Assembly (NCBI GenBank): GCA_023078555.1
Contig: CM041201.1
Location: 4,099,713-4,163,712 of the forward strand
Length of the DNA stretch: 64,000 nucleotides
DNA from: Ulva prolifera
Taxonomy: Eukaryota; Chlorophyta; Ulvophyceae; Ulvales; Ulvaceae
Direction: 5' to 3'
Below, piece after piece: positions 26,401 to 38,340 of the stretch (its first letter is position 1; each line of letters starts with the position of its first letter). A model generated the notes under the pieces. That model ran no database searches and was not told where the DNA came from. It was given only the letters and a program-made list of their open reading frames with translations. The position numbers were made by a program, and so were the translations under genes.

Positions 26401-28388
26401 GCACTTTCTCGAGTTCTCGATCAATGAGGACTGCGTGGCGGCACTGCAGAAGAGCACCGGCTCGCCTGTGCGGAACTGCCTCTCTGGCGTATTCTGTAAT
26501 GCGCACAACATCTGATGCTGTGTGCATAGCATATCATGGTCTGTGACATGTACATCAAAACAAAATCAAAAACATATTCAGTTTCCAGATTGACGACTGA
26601 AAAGGGCTAAGAAAGCACATGTGGCCAGAATGTGCATGTGGCCAAAGTCATTTCCAGCTAGATCACGGTCATCGCTTCACAACCATACGCACTCGCATCA
26701 TCAACTACGGTGCAGGCCCCAGCTGGCTAGGCTAGAGTAAAACGGTGAACTTTGACGGCCAGCAGGGTGATGCAGTCGTGCATGCCAGTGCCGTTGGCGC
26801 AGCTGGCGCTGTGGCCCATGTCTGCATCAGCAGCGCACGCATGTACATGCTTTGGGACCAGCAACAGAGTACCAGCCCAGCGGGGCTGTGAGACCACCTC
26901 GTCAGCAAGCAATCCGTGGCCGTGCAGGTGGGGTCTCTGCTGGCAGATGTTCAGGGCGACAACTCCGGGGTGCTGTTTGTGTCCGAGAAGAACCCGCTGG
27001 CGGCGCAGCTGGCCTTCCTCGCGGAGGCCGTCGGCCCCAAGATCACGTCTGCCGCAGCTGCGGCGGCGATGCAGGAGCTCGCGCACGAGGGCGACGTCGT
27101 GCACCAGGAGCTGCTGGAGGCGACGGCCGGCGCCGCAGGCATCAGCCTCGACGCCCGGGAGGCCGAAGAGACCCTGCGCGCCGCCACCAACGGGGACGCC
27201 ATGGATGCCACGGACACCATCACGAATGGCGCCGCGGCGCCGGCACCGGCGGCAAATGGATCCGCCGCGGCCACGGCGGCGGACGAGGCGGGGGCGAGGA
27301 CGAATGGGGGTACCGCGCTGGCGACACCAGCGGGGAGCGCGGTGGGAGGGGGGCTGGAGGCTGTCCAGGCGCTGATTGACGGCGCCGCTGCGGGGCCGCC
27401 AGAACCGGCGGACGAAGCCGTGATTCCGCCGCTTCGGCTCCGTGCGGCCGGGGCTGCTGCGTTTATGGGCGCCGCAGTGAAGGCAAAGCAGCTGGCGGAT
27501 GTGGAGGCTATGCACCTGGAGAACCACGCGATGACGGTGCTGGAGGCAGTCGCTGCAAAGATGGTGCTGAAGGTGAAGAGCTTGGCCGGCATCGAGGTTG
27601 CGATCAAGGCGATGCATGAGAAGATGGTGAGCACGCGGGCGGAGTCGCTGAACCATGGCGAGGCGCTCGCGCAGCGGCGCGCGCAGCTGCAGCAGGAGAA
27701 GGCTGCACTGGCGACGGCGGAGAAGGAGCGCGTGGCCGAGCTCGGCCCCGCCGCGGTGGCAAAGGCAGACGGCGCGGTGGGGGCTGCAGCCGCGCCGGCT
27801 ACGCCAGCTGGCGGCGGCGCTGCGCCAGGTGCTGCAGCAGGGAGTGCAGCGGCGGGGACCAACGCCGAGGGCAGCACAGGGGCGGGGGGTGCAGGGCTGG
27901 GGCCTGCTGAACCAGCCGAAAACAAGCCGGTGGATGCAACGGCTGCGGGGCCGCAGCCTGCAGCAAACAGTGCGGAGGCTGCTCACGGAGCTGCTACAGG
28001 CGGTCCGGAGCCAGCAGGCGTGTCTGCTGCAGCTCCTGCTCCCCAAAGTGCGCCCAGTCCACCGATATCAGGCGGCCAGGTTGGAACTGCAGGTGCCGCA
28101 GCGGCGCCTACAGGTGCTGCAGCGGCACCTGCAGTGCAGCCTGGTGCAGCTCAGCCGCAGGCGCAGGCCATGGCCGCAGCGGTGCCTACAGGTGCTGCAG
28201 CGGCACCTGCAGTGCAGCCTGGTGCAGCTCAGCCGCAGGCGCAGGCCGTGGCAGCGCCTCAGCCCCCGGCTCAGCCAGCCACGCAAGCTGCGGGCGCAGC
28301 CATGCTTCCAGCTCGACAGGCGGCAGGTGGAGAGGAAGGCACTGCTGCTGCCGGTGCAGCTGGCAGCAGTGCGCCAGAGGGGGCATGA
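23435..28388 (+). CDS. SWI3/SMARCC subunit of the SWI/SNF chromatin remodeller
   Basis: Core scaffold of SWI/SNF complexes in the nucleus. Eight exons (23435-23485, 23587-24111, 24232-24402, 24538-24717, 24807-25364, 25539-25824, 26100-26467, 26928-28388) join in phase to about 1,199 residues. The N-terminal SMARCC module ends DSKKYNEWMNIVDYE. A SWIRM domain lies around residues 400-490 (LPVYAHWFRTDAVHAIE, EFFNGASAHKT, LDSWGLINC). A ZZ-type zinc finger follows near 595-640 (CTACRYHC, DLC), as in plant SWI3D, then a SANT domain near 655-700 (GWSEQEELLLLEGLEMHGEAW). The last exon holds the conserved region NPLAAQLAFLAEAVGP and a helical segment near 880-960, then a long Ala/Pro/Gln tail with a 26-residue tandem repeat. 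GC rises sharply towards the 3' end. Exon limits at 24717/24807 and 26467 are my choice. Confidence 0.92.
28106..28261 (+). repeat. 78-bp (26-residue) tandem repeat in the SWI3 tail
   Basis: Two copies with a 78-bp period; about the first 65 bases are identical, then they diverge. Each encodes PTGAAAAPAVQPGAAQPQAQ plus six residues. It lies in the low-complexity Ala/Pro/Gln tail. Confidence 0.85.
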
Positions 28389-29015
28389 GGTGCACCCTCA
28401 GTGGCACTGAGGCTGCTGTGGAAGAGGACTCCTGCACCGCCTGCGCTCATTGCTAACTAATTCTGAAATGAGTTGACAAATTTGATCATATGTTGAGTTC
28501 TATGGAGGCTTCACATTACATGCGAATCGTGTTTTGTGTTACAATGTGGGTGCGCTGATCTGGAAAGTGAATCAGGAAATCTTGATGTCATAGTGCAACC
28601 TCTGCTCTAGCACCGATTCAGCGCCGACACAGGGGTGACGCTTTTGACATTGGCATCATTCATGCTACTGTAAATGTGGTACGCCACTGGCACGCAGGCA
28701 CAGCAGTGTCGGTGCACGCCGGTGCATGTGTTCCCTGCAGTACCTGTCGACTCTCGTTCCCCCCCTGACACACTCGCACAAGGGTGTTAGGCTACCGACA
28801 CATTCATCAGCAGGCTCAACTGTCGATGACCCGCATGCCCCCGTGCCAGCTTAATTTTCCCTGACAGAGCATGCGCTTTGGCTAGGTTCGTCTTGATTGC
28901 AGCATGCGCGCCAGAATTGCGATACTTTGCCCTGGAGGCCTCAACATGCCGGTCTATCGGTCCTTTGCGCCTGATTTGGCGACGGATTTGCACACGTGAC
29001 CGAGATGAGGCAGCT
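28389..29015. other. Convergent intergenic region, SWI3 / SpoU
   Basis: About 630 bp with the 3' ends of two converging genes. TGTAA occurs at 28669-28673. No gene seen. Confidence 0.4.
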
Positions 29016-29824
29016 TCAGTGGTCCAGCAGTTCGCTGAGTTGTTGTGCTGCTTTAGCAGCTGCGGCTTCATCTGCGTCACCCTGGCATTGCCGCCGCTGC
29101 TGGATCGCCTGCCGCTGCTGCTCGGTAGGAGGGACCACGCCTGCATGGTGGTGCTCTGGCGACATGCAAGACCCTAGGTGTTCCAATAGCACACTCGTGG
29201 TGGGATTTATTGCTGCACACCTCTTGCATGGGCACGAACAGGCCGTTCACCCACCACGAATTTCTCCCCGTGTCGCTCATGCTCGACAAAGCCGGCCCAT
29301 AATGCAAAGTGGTGCAGGACGATAGAGCAGGCAACCGCGACATTGAGAGAAGCTGTGCCGTTCCCGTACTGTGGGATGTACACGAATCCATCACAGAGTT
29401 CCTTCTGCTTGCTGCTCAGCCCCTGAAGCAGTAGACTGAATCGCAGCAACGCCAGGCATGGGGTACACTCAGCTGGCGATCAGGAAACACAAGCAGAGCT
29501 CACCTGTCCTTCATTTCCTAGCATGAATGCTGTTGACCCTGTAAAGGGATGCTCATGCACTGGCATGGCAGCATCTGTTATTTCGATGCCAAGGATTCTG
29601 CAGCCGTCCTGCTTCAGCGTGTCACAGCAATCCTGAAGCGTGTTGAAGTGTAGCATCTGTACGTAGGCGTCTGACCCATGGGATCCGAACGTGTTGTACT
29701 CCCGCGAGCCCACGAGGCACACGGCATGCACACCGAAGCCGGTGCAGCATCGCGCGATCGTGCCTATGTTATGTCTTTTACTGACATTAAACACAATCAC
29801 ATACGACTTGGGCTTTTCGGCCAT
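29016..29824 (-). CDS. SpoU/TrmH-family RNA 2'-O-methyltransferase
   Basis: Exons 29824-29504, 29422-29221 and 29140-29016 join in phase to about 215 residues. The SPOUT knot motifs are all present: motif 1 in SKRHNIGTIARCCTGFG, motif 2 in FMLGNEGQ, and motif 3 in IPQYGNGTASLNVAVACSI. The enzyme would transfer a methyl group from S-adenosylmethionine to a ribose of tRNA or rRNA; the target is not predictable. The last exon adds a Gln/Ala-rich helical tail (PPTEQQRQAIQQRR) seen in plant and algal relatives. Reading straight on from exon 2 meets a stop at 29207, but the donor at 29220-29219 and the tail argue that this stop is intronic. No targeting peptide is obvious. Confidence 0.9.
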
Positions 29825-30517
29825 TCACAGAGGCCCCAGCGCACTAGTAATTGCTATGGGCTCTATACATCAAGAGCGTTGTGCACGAGAGCGCTGCACA
29901 CAAATGTCGAGGGTCGAACTAGATTCCGCCGCCAAACAGGACATACGCCATGAATCAGGTGTTCAAATCCTGTTGAATGGACCATACTGCCGCACATGGG
30001 ATCGTCCGCTACAGGCACAGCCTCGGCGAGGTGAGCTGCATGTGCACTGGTAGCCACAACAAAGGTCTGGCAGTTTAATAGGCGAGAAAAATGATCCACC
30101 TGCCACGTAAGCTCAGTTGCTACCACCCAGACCAAATTGCGTTATGAGTGTGCCGTTGGTATTTGCTGCCTCAAATTACTTTCAATCCGGTGCATGCAAG
30201 TATGCACCAGGGTGATCGCTACTGTGGAGTGTGGTGCAAGATCTCACCCCTCAAGTGGAGCATTGCAGAACAGAATCAGAGACGGGATAGCAGATGGCAC
30301 GACGACTGTCAAGTCACAGAATGTACTGCTAGGCATGGTTATACAGGACAATGATGCACGGCATATCGGCGGACTGGTCGGCAACGACCGGATACACAAG
30401 ACCCATGATTCGATCAGACCACAGGCAGCCCCCGAAGACATGATGCCACACAGACGCAGCCGTTAGGCACACAGCGCATCGCATCGCCATGTTTCCATCC
30501 ATGATGGCGTGCCCGAT
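29825..30517. other. Intergenic stretch, SpoU promoter / end of unknown gene
   Basis: About 690 bp between two minus-strand genes. No motif-bearing frame on either strand. Confidence 0.38.
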
Positions 30518-33500
30518 CTATGAGAAGCTCCTCGCAATGTAGCGCACGGAATACTCATCTGCCAAGCTGCAGATTCTTTTCGCCAATGCAGGAACCTCCT
30601 CATCCTGCACGGGCGAATTCGGCAGTGCCTCAACGGAACACGCTTGCCCTGGCGAGCCCATTGAGATGGGCCGCTTGTGGGAGACGCCACTTCTGTACTG
30701 CCATCTGCATGCTTCACCCACACACTCAGGCATCGGGTGTAGGCACAGACAGTGCACTTGAAGCCGTGTGGCACAGCGTTATCTCACAGCCATGCTGCAC
30801 CCACAGTGCGGTAGCGCGCCACAGCCAGCCTGCCATAGGCCAGCCTTGCTGGTGCTTCTCTGTCATGTAGCCGGCGGCGGCGCATGGACCCCGGGCGACC
30901 CGCACACCCTGCAGGCACCGCCCAAAGCCACCGGGCAGGACCGCGGCTGCCTCGGCGGAGGAGCCCATACCAAAGCTCTTCCTGTTGGACATCAGATGAC
31001 TCTCTGCGATGGCTCGGGAGTGCGCGGATGCATCATCCCATAGCCACGTCCACATGCATGCGTACACGATAACGGCAATGTGCCCGTGTGACAGCGGTAT
31101 GACAGCTCTGGCGACGCCGTCTATTCTACACTCTGCAACGCGGATTGAGGGGGAAGCAAGTAACAAGGATCCAGGCGCAGTGGCAGGTAGCCCCGCACAC
31201 GTCCGCGTATTGCGAGCACTTGCTCACGCACACCAAAACTGCAACCCGATTAACCATTATCGCACCCACAGCGCGACACACCTAATGGCCAGCAGGGTTG
31301 GTCGGGCCCGCCGCGGCAGCAGCGTGTGGCCCCGGGAGAGGGGGAGAAGGTGGGGGCGCACAGCAGGGTTCCGAGTACGGCCTCCGGGTCGTCGCCGAGA
31401 TCGCCGCCACCGCAGAGCTCCTCCACGGCCGCCAGCACGGCGTCGTCGGAGAGCAGCGGCGTGAGGATGCGGCTGACGTGGTGGTCCACGCCCGCCAGCG
31501 GGAAGTCCCGCCTCCGCAGCTGGTGGATGCCCTGCACCGGGCCCACGCGTGCCAAGCGGACACTGTGGCAACCATAAGCCACGGCTTTTTGCTCGCGCCG
31601 TTGTTGTCTATGCGAGGTCTACCCTTGTGGAGGGGTAACACATGCTGAAGGGGTAAGCCACCACGAAACCCCCGACCCTTCCCGCAGTGCGCAATGCGGA
31701 ACTACCTGTGCAAGGGCACAGAGGCGGCCGTGCGATGCCGCTGGGGCCCAGTGGCCACACCTGTGCCTCAGGACTACCCATGCCCGTGACGGGCTCGAGG
31801 CATAGTCAGATCCACTGAGCAACATCAACAACCAGGCGGCACGGCAGGGTGGCGCAAAGCCTCTTGTTGTTTAGAACGGTACAATGTGCAGTGGCGCGGC
31901 CGCAGATTTACGTTTGCGACGGCCCTGGGCCATAACACACAGGCCTTGACACAAGCTGCACGGCGCTTGAGGCTGTGAGATGCATCAGGCACAGCAGGCA
32001 CGTTGACGCGCGAAGGCCGCACCGTCCACGGCACGACCGCCGCTGGGAACACAGCAGTCCACAGCGGCGCCCATGCACTGCCCCCGGGAGCCGCCTTCTC
32101 CGCGCTGCCCCCCAGCTGCTGCGCTGTGCAGGCGGCGTGGTCCTGAAAGCGCCGCAGCCACGTGGCCGCAGCGGACTGCAGCATATGCACGTCCCCGGCC
32201 ATGCCGCCGTACGCGGCCCTGAGCAACAGGCAGCTCACCAGCGCCCGCGCCTCTGCTGCGGCGTCCCCTGGCAGCGCCTTGGCGACACTCATCAGGTCGG
32301 CGATGCCTGCAGCACAGTCCACCCTGCAGCGCGCCGGCACTGTGGCTGACCTATGGAACCAGACCGGAGATGGCTGAGGAGATGAAGCGCCCGCAGGACA
32401 CCCGAGGCGGCGATGCTCGCGCCAGAACAGCGTGTCCAGTATGGTGTGAGACCACCTGTTTTACCGCGTATTGCCAGCAGAGCATGCACCAACAGAGGCC
32501 GGTCCAACAGTTGCAGTGTTCCACACGGTCAGGTGGGAGATGGCGGGGGGTGCGGTACCGGTGGCCGCCGCAGCCTGGCGCTCCGGCAGCGTGTCCCGAA
32601 CCCGCGCTTGCGCGAGGTCCCAGACCACGCGGACGGCGAGCGCGCAGTGGTCTGCAGTGAGCGCAAAGCCCTTGGCCACGGCCATCATCATCCACACGAC
32701 CGCCGGCAGGCGCGGGTGCAGTGCCGCGTCCTCGATGCACATGACGGCGACGCGGCGAAGCGCGTCGGCGGGCGCCGCCGCGAGGAGCGTGTGCGCAAGC
32801 CGGGCCGCCTCCCGCGCCAGCCGCCGGCGGACGCACTTCTGCACAGAGCCGGGACGGCGCTTATGCAACGCCGAGGGTGCCCCTGGGTGCCGCTGGGCGG
32901 CGCGGCGAGGGTGTCGTTCTTGGGCAGGTGCGCTTCCCGCCGGTGCGGGCTGCGACGTAGAGTGTGGCAGCTTCGCGGCACCGTGCCATGCATGTTGTGT
33001 GATGCATCTGGAGTGGCCGTGGAATCGAGGGCGTGTGGCTACAGCATAGCGCCACGTGATGCACAGCAGCGACAATTCAGCGAGGCGTACCGGCCTGTGT
33101 AACGAAACAGCACAGCACGTAAAACCATGCTCCAACAGCACTATGAGTGCGCTGGGCTACTACAGCATGGCGTACAGGCATGAGGCAGCATGCAGTGAGA
33201 GGACAGGCAGGAGGTCCGGTGCGTGGGTGGTGCGGCAGGAGTGCCGCCGGGCATGGGAGCCGCACCTGTAGGGCGCTCTTCAGCAGAGGCACGCCGCCGC
33301 TGTAGCGCTCCCCGAGGGGCAGCGGCTGCTCCAGGGCCGCCGCCAGCCGCCGGCCGTCCAGCGTCTGCGGAGGTGAGGTGGCGCCGCTCGGCACGTTGGA
33401 GCGCAGCCGCACCTCGGCCTGCTGAGCCGCTGGTGCTGCGGCCTTCGCTGGCGAGGCTGCAGGCGTGGCCGGGGGTGCCGAGCGGGGCTTGAAGGTGACG

Positions 33501-34033
33501 CGGGCCTGCGCCGACCAGTCGGTGGAGGCGTTGGGCAGGCGCGTGTTGGCCTGGCCTACGGGCCAGATCTCACACTGCCACTGGCCATTGTGTAGGCCAC
33601 AGTAGAAGTGGTGTGCCTGGAAGGCCTTCTCTGCACTCGCGGACAGGATGGAGAAGGCATTTCGGACCGGTGTCTTGGGATCTTGGGCTGTGCTGGAGTG
33701 TGATTGAGGCTGGCATGGCTTGGAGGCGGTGCTGGCTGGCGGTGTGGTGGATGGAGCTGAGGCTTGGGCTGTGTCTGTGGCGTTGACCACTTGCCGCTGG
33801 GACTTGAGTGGGTCTGGAGGCCTGCCTGCGTGCCCAGTGTCGAGGCTTCGCTGACGTTTGTTCTGTTGCTTGCTTTTGGGCTGCTCATGTTTGGTCTTTG
33901 CTCCTGCATTGGGAGAATGTAGTGATTGAGTTTCCCAGGAACTGGCGAGGATGCGATGTGAAGGCAATGCTGTGGCACGCATGTTTACAGAGTCCACACC
34001 AGCTTTGAGCAGGGCAAACGCATCCTGGCCCAT
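30518..34033 (-). CDS. Large protein of unknown function
   Basis: I do not recognise this protein, yet it is clearly coding. Exon 1 is 34033-33266 (256 codons): a Ser/Pro/Gln/Ala-rich, likely disordered start, then NAFSILSASAEKAFQAHHFY and NGQWQCEIWPVGQ, ending GGVPLLKSALQ. Exon 2 (from 32838) continues in phase KCVRRRLAREAARLAHTLL, then LRRVAVMCIEDAALHPRLP and VVWMMMAVAKGF. The next exon, from about 32310, gives GIADLMSVAKALPGDAA and LVSCLLLRAAYGGMAGDVHM. One near 31545 gives FPLAGVDHHVSRILTPLL, and the last, about 30711-30518, WQYRSGVSHKRPISM and ICSLADEYSVRYIARS. Downstream junctions after the third exon are unresolved. The middle is helical and orderly, like a folded domain. No membrane segment or signal peptide. 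It starts 544 bp from the divergent GAPN gene. Confidence 0.62.
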
Positions 34034-34576
34034 CGCTCTACCGGCGTCCTCGTGGATGCTGGAGTCCGGCTGTCACGGAAGGCCCGGAGTCCGCAGATCG
34101 GGGAAGGTCTGCCACGCCCGTGGCAGCAATCAGAGCCGTCAACTCTTGATCATGGTGGTGAACATTGGCATGCTCTTGCCTAGAGCAGATGATACATGCA
34201 GACAAACGGCTGGCGCAAGTTTAGTCGGACTCGCTTGGTCAGCATGATCAATGCGACGAACTGGTGGGCTGAAAAGGTGCGCAAACTTGAGCTGAGAGAT
34301 CACCATAAGCCGTGGGTATTAAGTGCAGCGTGTCGGCTGAACAGGGAGCGGTGTTGCAGGCGTGTGCTCCTGAACACCGAATCCGATATGTGAGCACGTG
34401 CAATGCATGGTCAGTGGAAGCAGAGGCGATCCCGCCGTCGTCCACAGCAGCAGCTTTGCGATCAGATTGCTTCATACGTAGCAAATGATGGCAGTCATGC
34501 CGCAGAATAGGGATCACGGTGAGCGTACTCTGTCTTGATGTCCCCGGTACTCAAAGCCCCACGCCTGCTGTCAACG
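34034..34576. promoter_or_regulatory. Divergent intergenic region, unknown gene / GAPN
   Basis: 543 bp between opposing start codons. An in-frame ATG at 34538 would add 13 residues to GAPN. No clear core promoter element. Confidence 0.35.
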
Positions 34577-37500
34577 ATGGCTTCTGGATTTTTCGAGTCG
34601 ATTGCAACGCCTTCCGCATTCAAGTTTTACCTGAATGGAGAGTGGAAGGAGAGTGCGACAGGTGCCACCACTGGCATCAAGAATCCCCAGACAAACGAAG
34701 TCGCCTTCAACGTGCAAGCGTGCAACAAGGAGGAGGTAGATGCTGCGTTTGAAGGGGCTGTGAAAGCACAAAAAGCATGGGCTACAACACCTCTCTGGAA
34801 GCGCGGGGAGCTGGTCAGGGCAGCCGCACAGATCCTTCGCGAGCAGGCCGATGCCATAGCGCCTGTGCTGACAGCTGAGGTGGCGAAGCAGGCCAAGTCC
34901 GCGCGATCAGAGATCGTCCGGTCAGCGGAATTGATGGAATATTGCTCTGAGGAGGCAGTGAGGTACCTGGGCGAGGGGAGCCTCCTCACCAGCGACTCGT
35001 TCCCAGGCACGAAGAGGAATAAACTCTGCCTCGCCAGCAAGGTCCCCCTGGGCGTCGTGCTCTGCATTCCTCCTTTCAACTACCCAGTAAACCTCGCAGT
35101 CAGCAAGATTGCTCCCGCCCTGATGGCTGGGAATGCTGTTGTAGGTGTGCTCCATATTCCTTGATCACCCCTGGCCAGCACCTCCCAATTCTCAGAGTCC
35201 TGAGTACGAAGTGTTTGCACACGATTCAGGCCTGGTGTACAGACTCGCTCCACGTCATGAAATTCCCCTGATCGTTGTCGGCTTGCCTGGCCTGGTCTCT
35301 GTACCTCACCAGCCATCAAACACAGCACCTGCCGCTGCGCATGCCATTCGCCATCCCCCCCCGCTCATCTTACCAGTACCTCCCATTGTCTCCTCCCCTC
35401 GCTTGTGTGCATCCAGGGTGTATCTTCTACCCTTGGTCCCGCTTACACCCTACACAGAGCACTGTGGCAGGGGGTTCCGAATCGGCAGAGGGCCACAGTG
35501 TCTGTGACGTGCCCACCTGTCAGGCCGCCCAGCCCAGTGCCCCCGGGGGCACCGCGCGATCCCTGATCGATCTGTACACCGTAACACCACCACACGCACA
35601 CCAGCACGTGTCACGGCGCCTCAGCGCAGCTGCCAACGCCAGCCCTGTGCATGCAGTCAAGCCCCCGACGCAGGGCGCCGTGTCGGGGCTGCACATGGTG
35701 CACGCGTTCCACGCCGCCGGCTTCCCGCCCGGACTCATCCAGTGCATCACCGGCAAGTCGTGGGAGATCGGCGACTACATGACGACGCACACGCGCGCCG
35801 ACTGCATCTCGTTCACCGGCGGCGACACCGGCATCAAGATCTCGCAGAAGGCCGGCATGGTGCCGCTGCAGATGGAGCTCGGGGGCAAGGACGTGTGCAT
35901 CGTGTGCGCGGACGCAGACCTCGAGCTCGCCGCAAAGAGCATCATCTCCGGTGGCCTCAGCTACCAGGTACGCTGCCCTCGCCCTGCCTCCGCGTGAGCA
36001 GCAGCCCGAGTAGATGCATGCGTGTGCACACCGCACAGCGCCGCGCTGATGCAACAGTTCGCGGCTTGATCGAATGTGTAGCTCGGGCTTTGTGGCGGGG
36101 GTGCCGCCGCGACGCCGGTGCTCAGGGGAGGCTGCATTGCTGGGTGAGTCACGGGCGGGCACCGATGTGTCCACAGCATCATGGCAGCGGCCGCGTGCAG
36201 GGGCAGCGGTGCACCGCGGTCAAGGTTGTGATGGTGCACGAGGCCGTGGCGGACGAGCTCGTGGCGCAGGTGCACGCGAGGGTGAAGGCGCTGACGGTGG
36301 GCAAGCCGGAGGACAACTGCGACATCTGCGCCGTCATCAGCGAGGGCTCTGCGAACTGGATCGAGGAGCTCGTGACGGGTGCGCGGCCGCGCCGCTGTCC
36401 ACGACCTGTGTGCATGCATGCCTGTTTGGCAGACAACAGCGCGCCATAAGCACAGGTGACAGCGTTGGGACGGAGCCACACTTGATTGCACACAGGCAGA
36501 TGTTGTATCATTCCGCAGCACCCGCTTCTGCTCTGACCGTGCAAAGCATGAATATCTAGACCTGGCTGTGCTGGGAAGGTCAGGGGTCAACCCCGCCGAC
36601 TGTAGCATCGAGGAACGTGACAACGGTCTCAGCCCTGGGTTGTTTCGCGCTTGCACACCCCTGCACTTGGGCGGGGCACCGCCGCACCTGCGTGGAGTAG
36701 AGGCGGGGGCGGAGGGTGTATTGGCAGGTGGCAGCCACCCGTGCCGCCTGTGCCGGGAGGAGTTGTGCACGCACTGCGGTGTTGCAAGGAGGCCAGGGCG
36801 GGTGCAGATGCCAAGGCGAAGGGAGCAACGCTGCTGACGGAGTGGCGGCGGGAGGGCAACCTCGTGTGGCCGATGCTGATCGACCACGTGACCACCGACA
36901 TGAAGCTCGCGTGGGAGGAGCAGTTCGGGCCGGTGGTGCCGGTGATGCGCATCAGCGATGCCGCCGAGGCCGTCGAGCACTGCAACACGAGCCGCCTCGC
37001 GCTGCAGGGCTGCGTCTTCACGAAGGACATCAACGCTGCGGTGAAGCTCAGCGACGCGATGAAGACGGGGACGGTGCAGGTGAGCCGCCTTGCTCCGTAC
37101 GGGGTTTGCTGCCTCATGCCGTGCCGGATTGGCTGCCTGGGCGCATGACGTCACGATGGGCGTGTTGCGTTGACGGCCGATGCAGACGTGGACAGACTGT
37201 GCATGTCTTCTGTGCAAACTCTGGCTGAGCTATGAGAGCTGCAGCCACTTGAGCAGTTGCTGCTGTTCTGCCACCACTACACGAGACCCCGCCTTGACTA
37301 CCTTCCAGTCTACGATGAGCGCGTGGTTGAGCTCAGCGCTGCACAGCGTTGACTGCAGTATTGGTAGGTTGTCCTCTGGGGCTGCGGGTGAGAACTTCGT
37401 GGGGTGCTTCATGGTACGCTTGGCATTTGTGCGCATGAAGTGACGTAGGTGTGTGCTGCAGGTGAATGGGCCCCCGGCAAGGGGGCCGGACCATTTCCCG

Positions 37501-37620
37501 TTCCAAGGCTTCCGGGACTCGGGGGTGGGATCCCAAGGGATCAAGAACTCGCTTGCGATGATGTGCAAGACCAAGACCACGGTGCTCAACCTGCCGGAGG
37601 AGTCTTATACCGTGGGTTAG
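34577..37620 (+). CDS. GAPN: Non-phosphorylating NADP-dependent glyceraldehyde-3-phosphate dehydrogenase (ALDH11)
   Basis: Cytosolic enzyme oxidising glyceraldehyde 3-phosphate straight to 3-phosphoglycerate and making NADPH, bypassing ATP formation; in plants and algae it uses triose exported from the plastid. Exons 34577-35144, 35657-35967, 36201-36378, 36808-37079 and 37462-37620 close in phase to 495 residues, the family length. It carries KFYLNGEWKES, then VLCIPPFNYPVNLAVSKIAP, the NADP-loop region SFTGGDTGIKISQKAG, the general base Glu in MELGGKD, the catalytic Cys in GQRCTAVKV, EEQFGPVVPV, and FPFQGFRDSGVGSQGI near the end. The C-terminus LNLPEESYTVG closely resembles plant GAPN. The start at 34577 matches the plant proteins, which lack a transit peptide. 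TGTAA lies at 37704-37708. Confidence 0.95.
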
Positions 37621-38340
37621 GGCGCCACAAGTCTTGAGGTCGTTGGCATGCATGAGCCACAGCTGAGGTTGGAATGGATGTTTTGGCGAGGAATGCGGTC
37701 GATTGTAACATAGATTGTTTGGAGTACCGGCCAGTGCTGTTGTTGTCCTGAGTAGTGTTGTACTGCAGTGTGCGATCAGCTGAAGGATCGCAGCAAGGAA
37801 ATTTTAATTGCTGTGATCGGGACTCTGTTTTACATTTTACGTACGAGTCGGTGCAGAACTTGTAGTGCGTGATGCCCCCCACACGTTTACGCCGTGAATT
37901 CTGTCTTCAGGCCGTGCACTTACGCTCCCGTGAGCATCAAGTGATCAGTGCTGGCTGGTGGACGCTAGCGGGGTGAACTCCTGGCCTCATGTGCGTGTGA
38001 CGCCGCGGTACCGCGACTGGTGTCCAACGTAAGATTCATGTACGACCAAAGCACGAATTTTAAATGTCTGGATGTGTCACGCGGGGCTTCGATTTGTAGC
38101 TGTTGCAAGAAGTGTTATACCCTAGGCCGGCCACCACAGCTTCGTCCGCGTGGCCCGCGTCGCTGTGTGGCGAAGGTGCACTGGTGCAGAGCCGACAGAG
38201 TGCTGATATTCCTTGTACTCCAGTTCAGACCGAAGTGAACAGTTCACAAACGTCTTCCACAGCTACTAGCGATCTTTGGTGCGTAGAAAGTCCGTCGCTC
38301 GGGGTCGTTCATCGTTGATCGCGTTGCTCGGCTCAGAAAC
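37621..38340. other. Intergenic stretch, GAPN 3' end / L10 promoter
   Basis: 720 bp holding the GAPN 3' flank (TGTAA at 37704-37708) and the L10 promoter. No gene seen. Confidence 0.4.

Noticed and set aside
26727-28046. 439-codon open frame antisense to the SWI3 last exon, and a 324-codon one at 26951-27925
   Set aside because: Stops are rare on all frames of this very GC-rich, repetitive exon; the translations are low-complexity Arg/His/Leu or Ser/Ala mixtures with no motif, while the sense frame carries SWI3 conserved regions.
29207-29209. Stop codon apparently ending the SpoU methyltransferase
   Set aside because: A donor at 29220-29219 and an in-phase downstream exon with a family-like tail place this stop inside an intron.
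29935-29985. Sequence GTTCAAATC resembling a tRNA T-loop
   Set aside because: The flanking bases do not form a T-stem and no acceptor or anticodon arm can be drawn. A similar hit on the minus strand near 44085 fails in the same way.
32413-33102. Plus-strand frames over the unknown gene at 30.5-34 kb
   Set aside because: Arg/Ala-rich shadows; the minus strand has in-phase exons with ordered motifs and consistent splice sites.
35961-37217. 418-codon antisense frame across GAPN exons and introns
   Set aside because: It runs through both exons and introns of a clear gene and has no motif.
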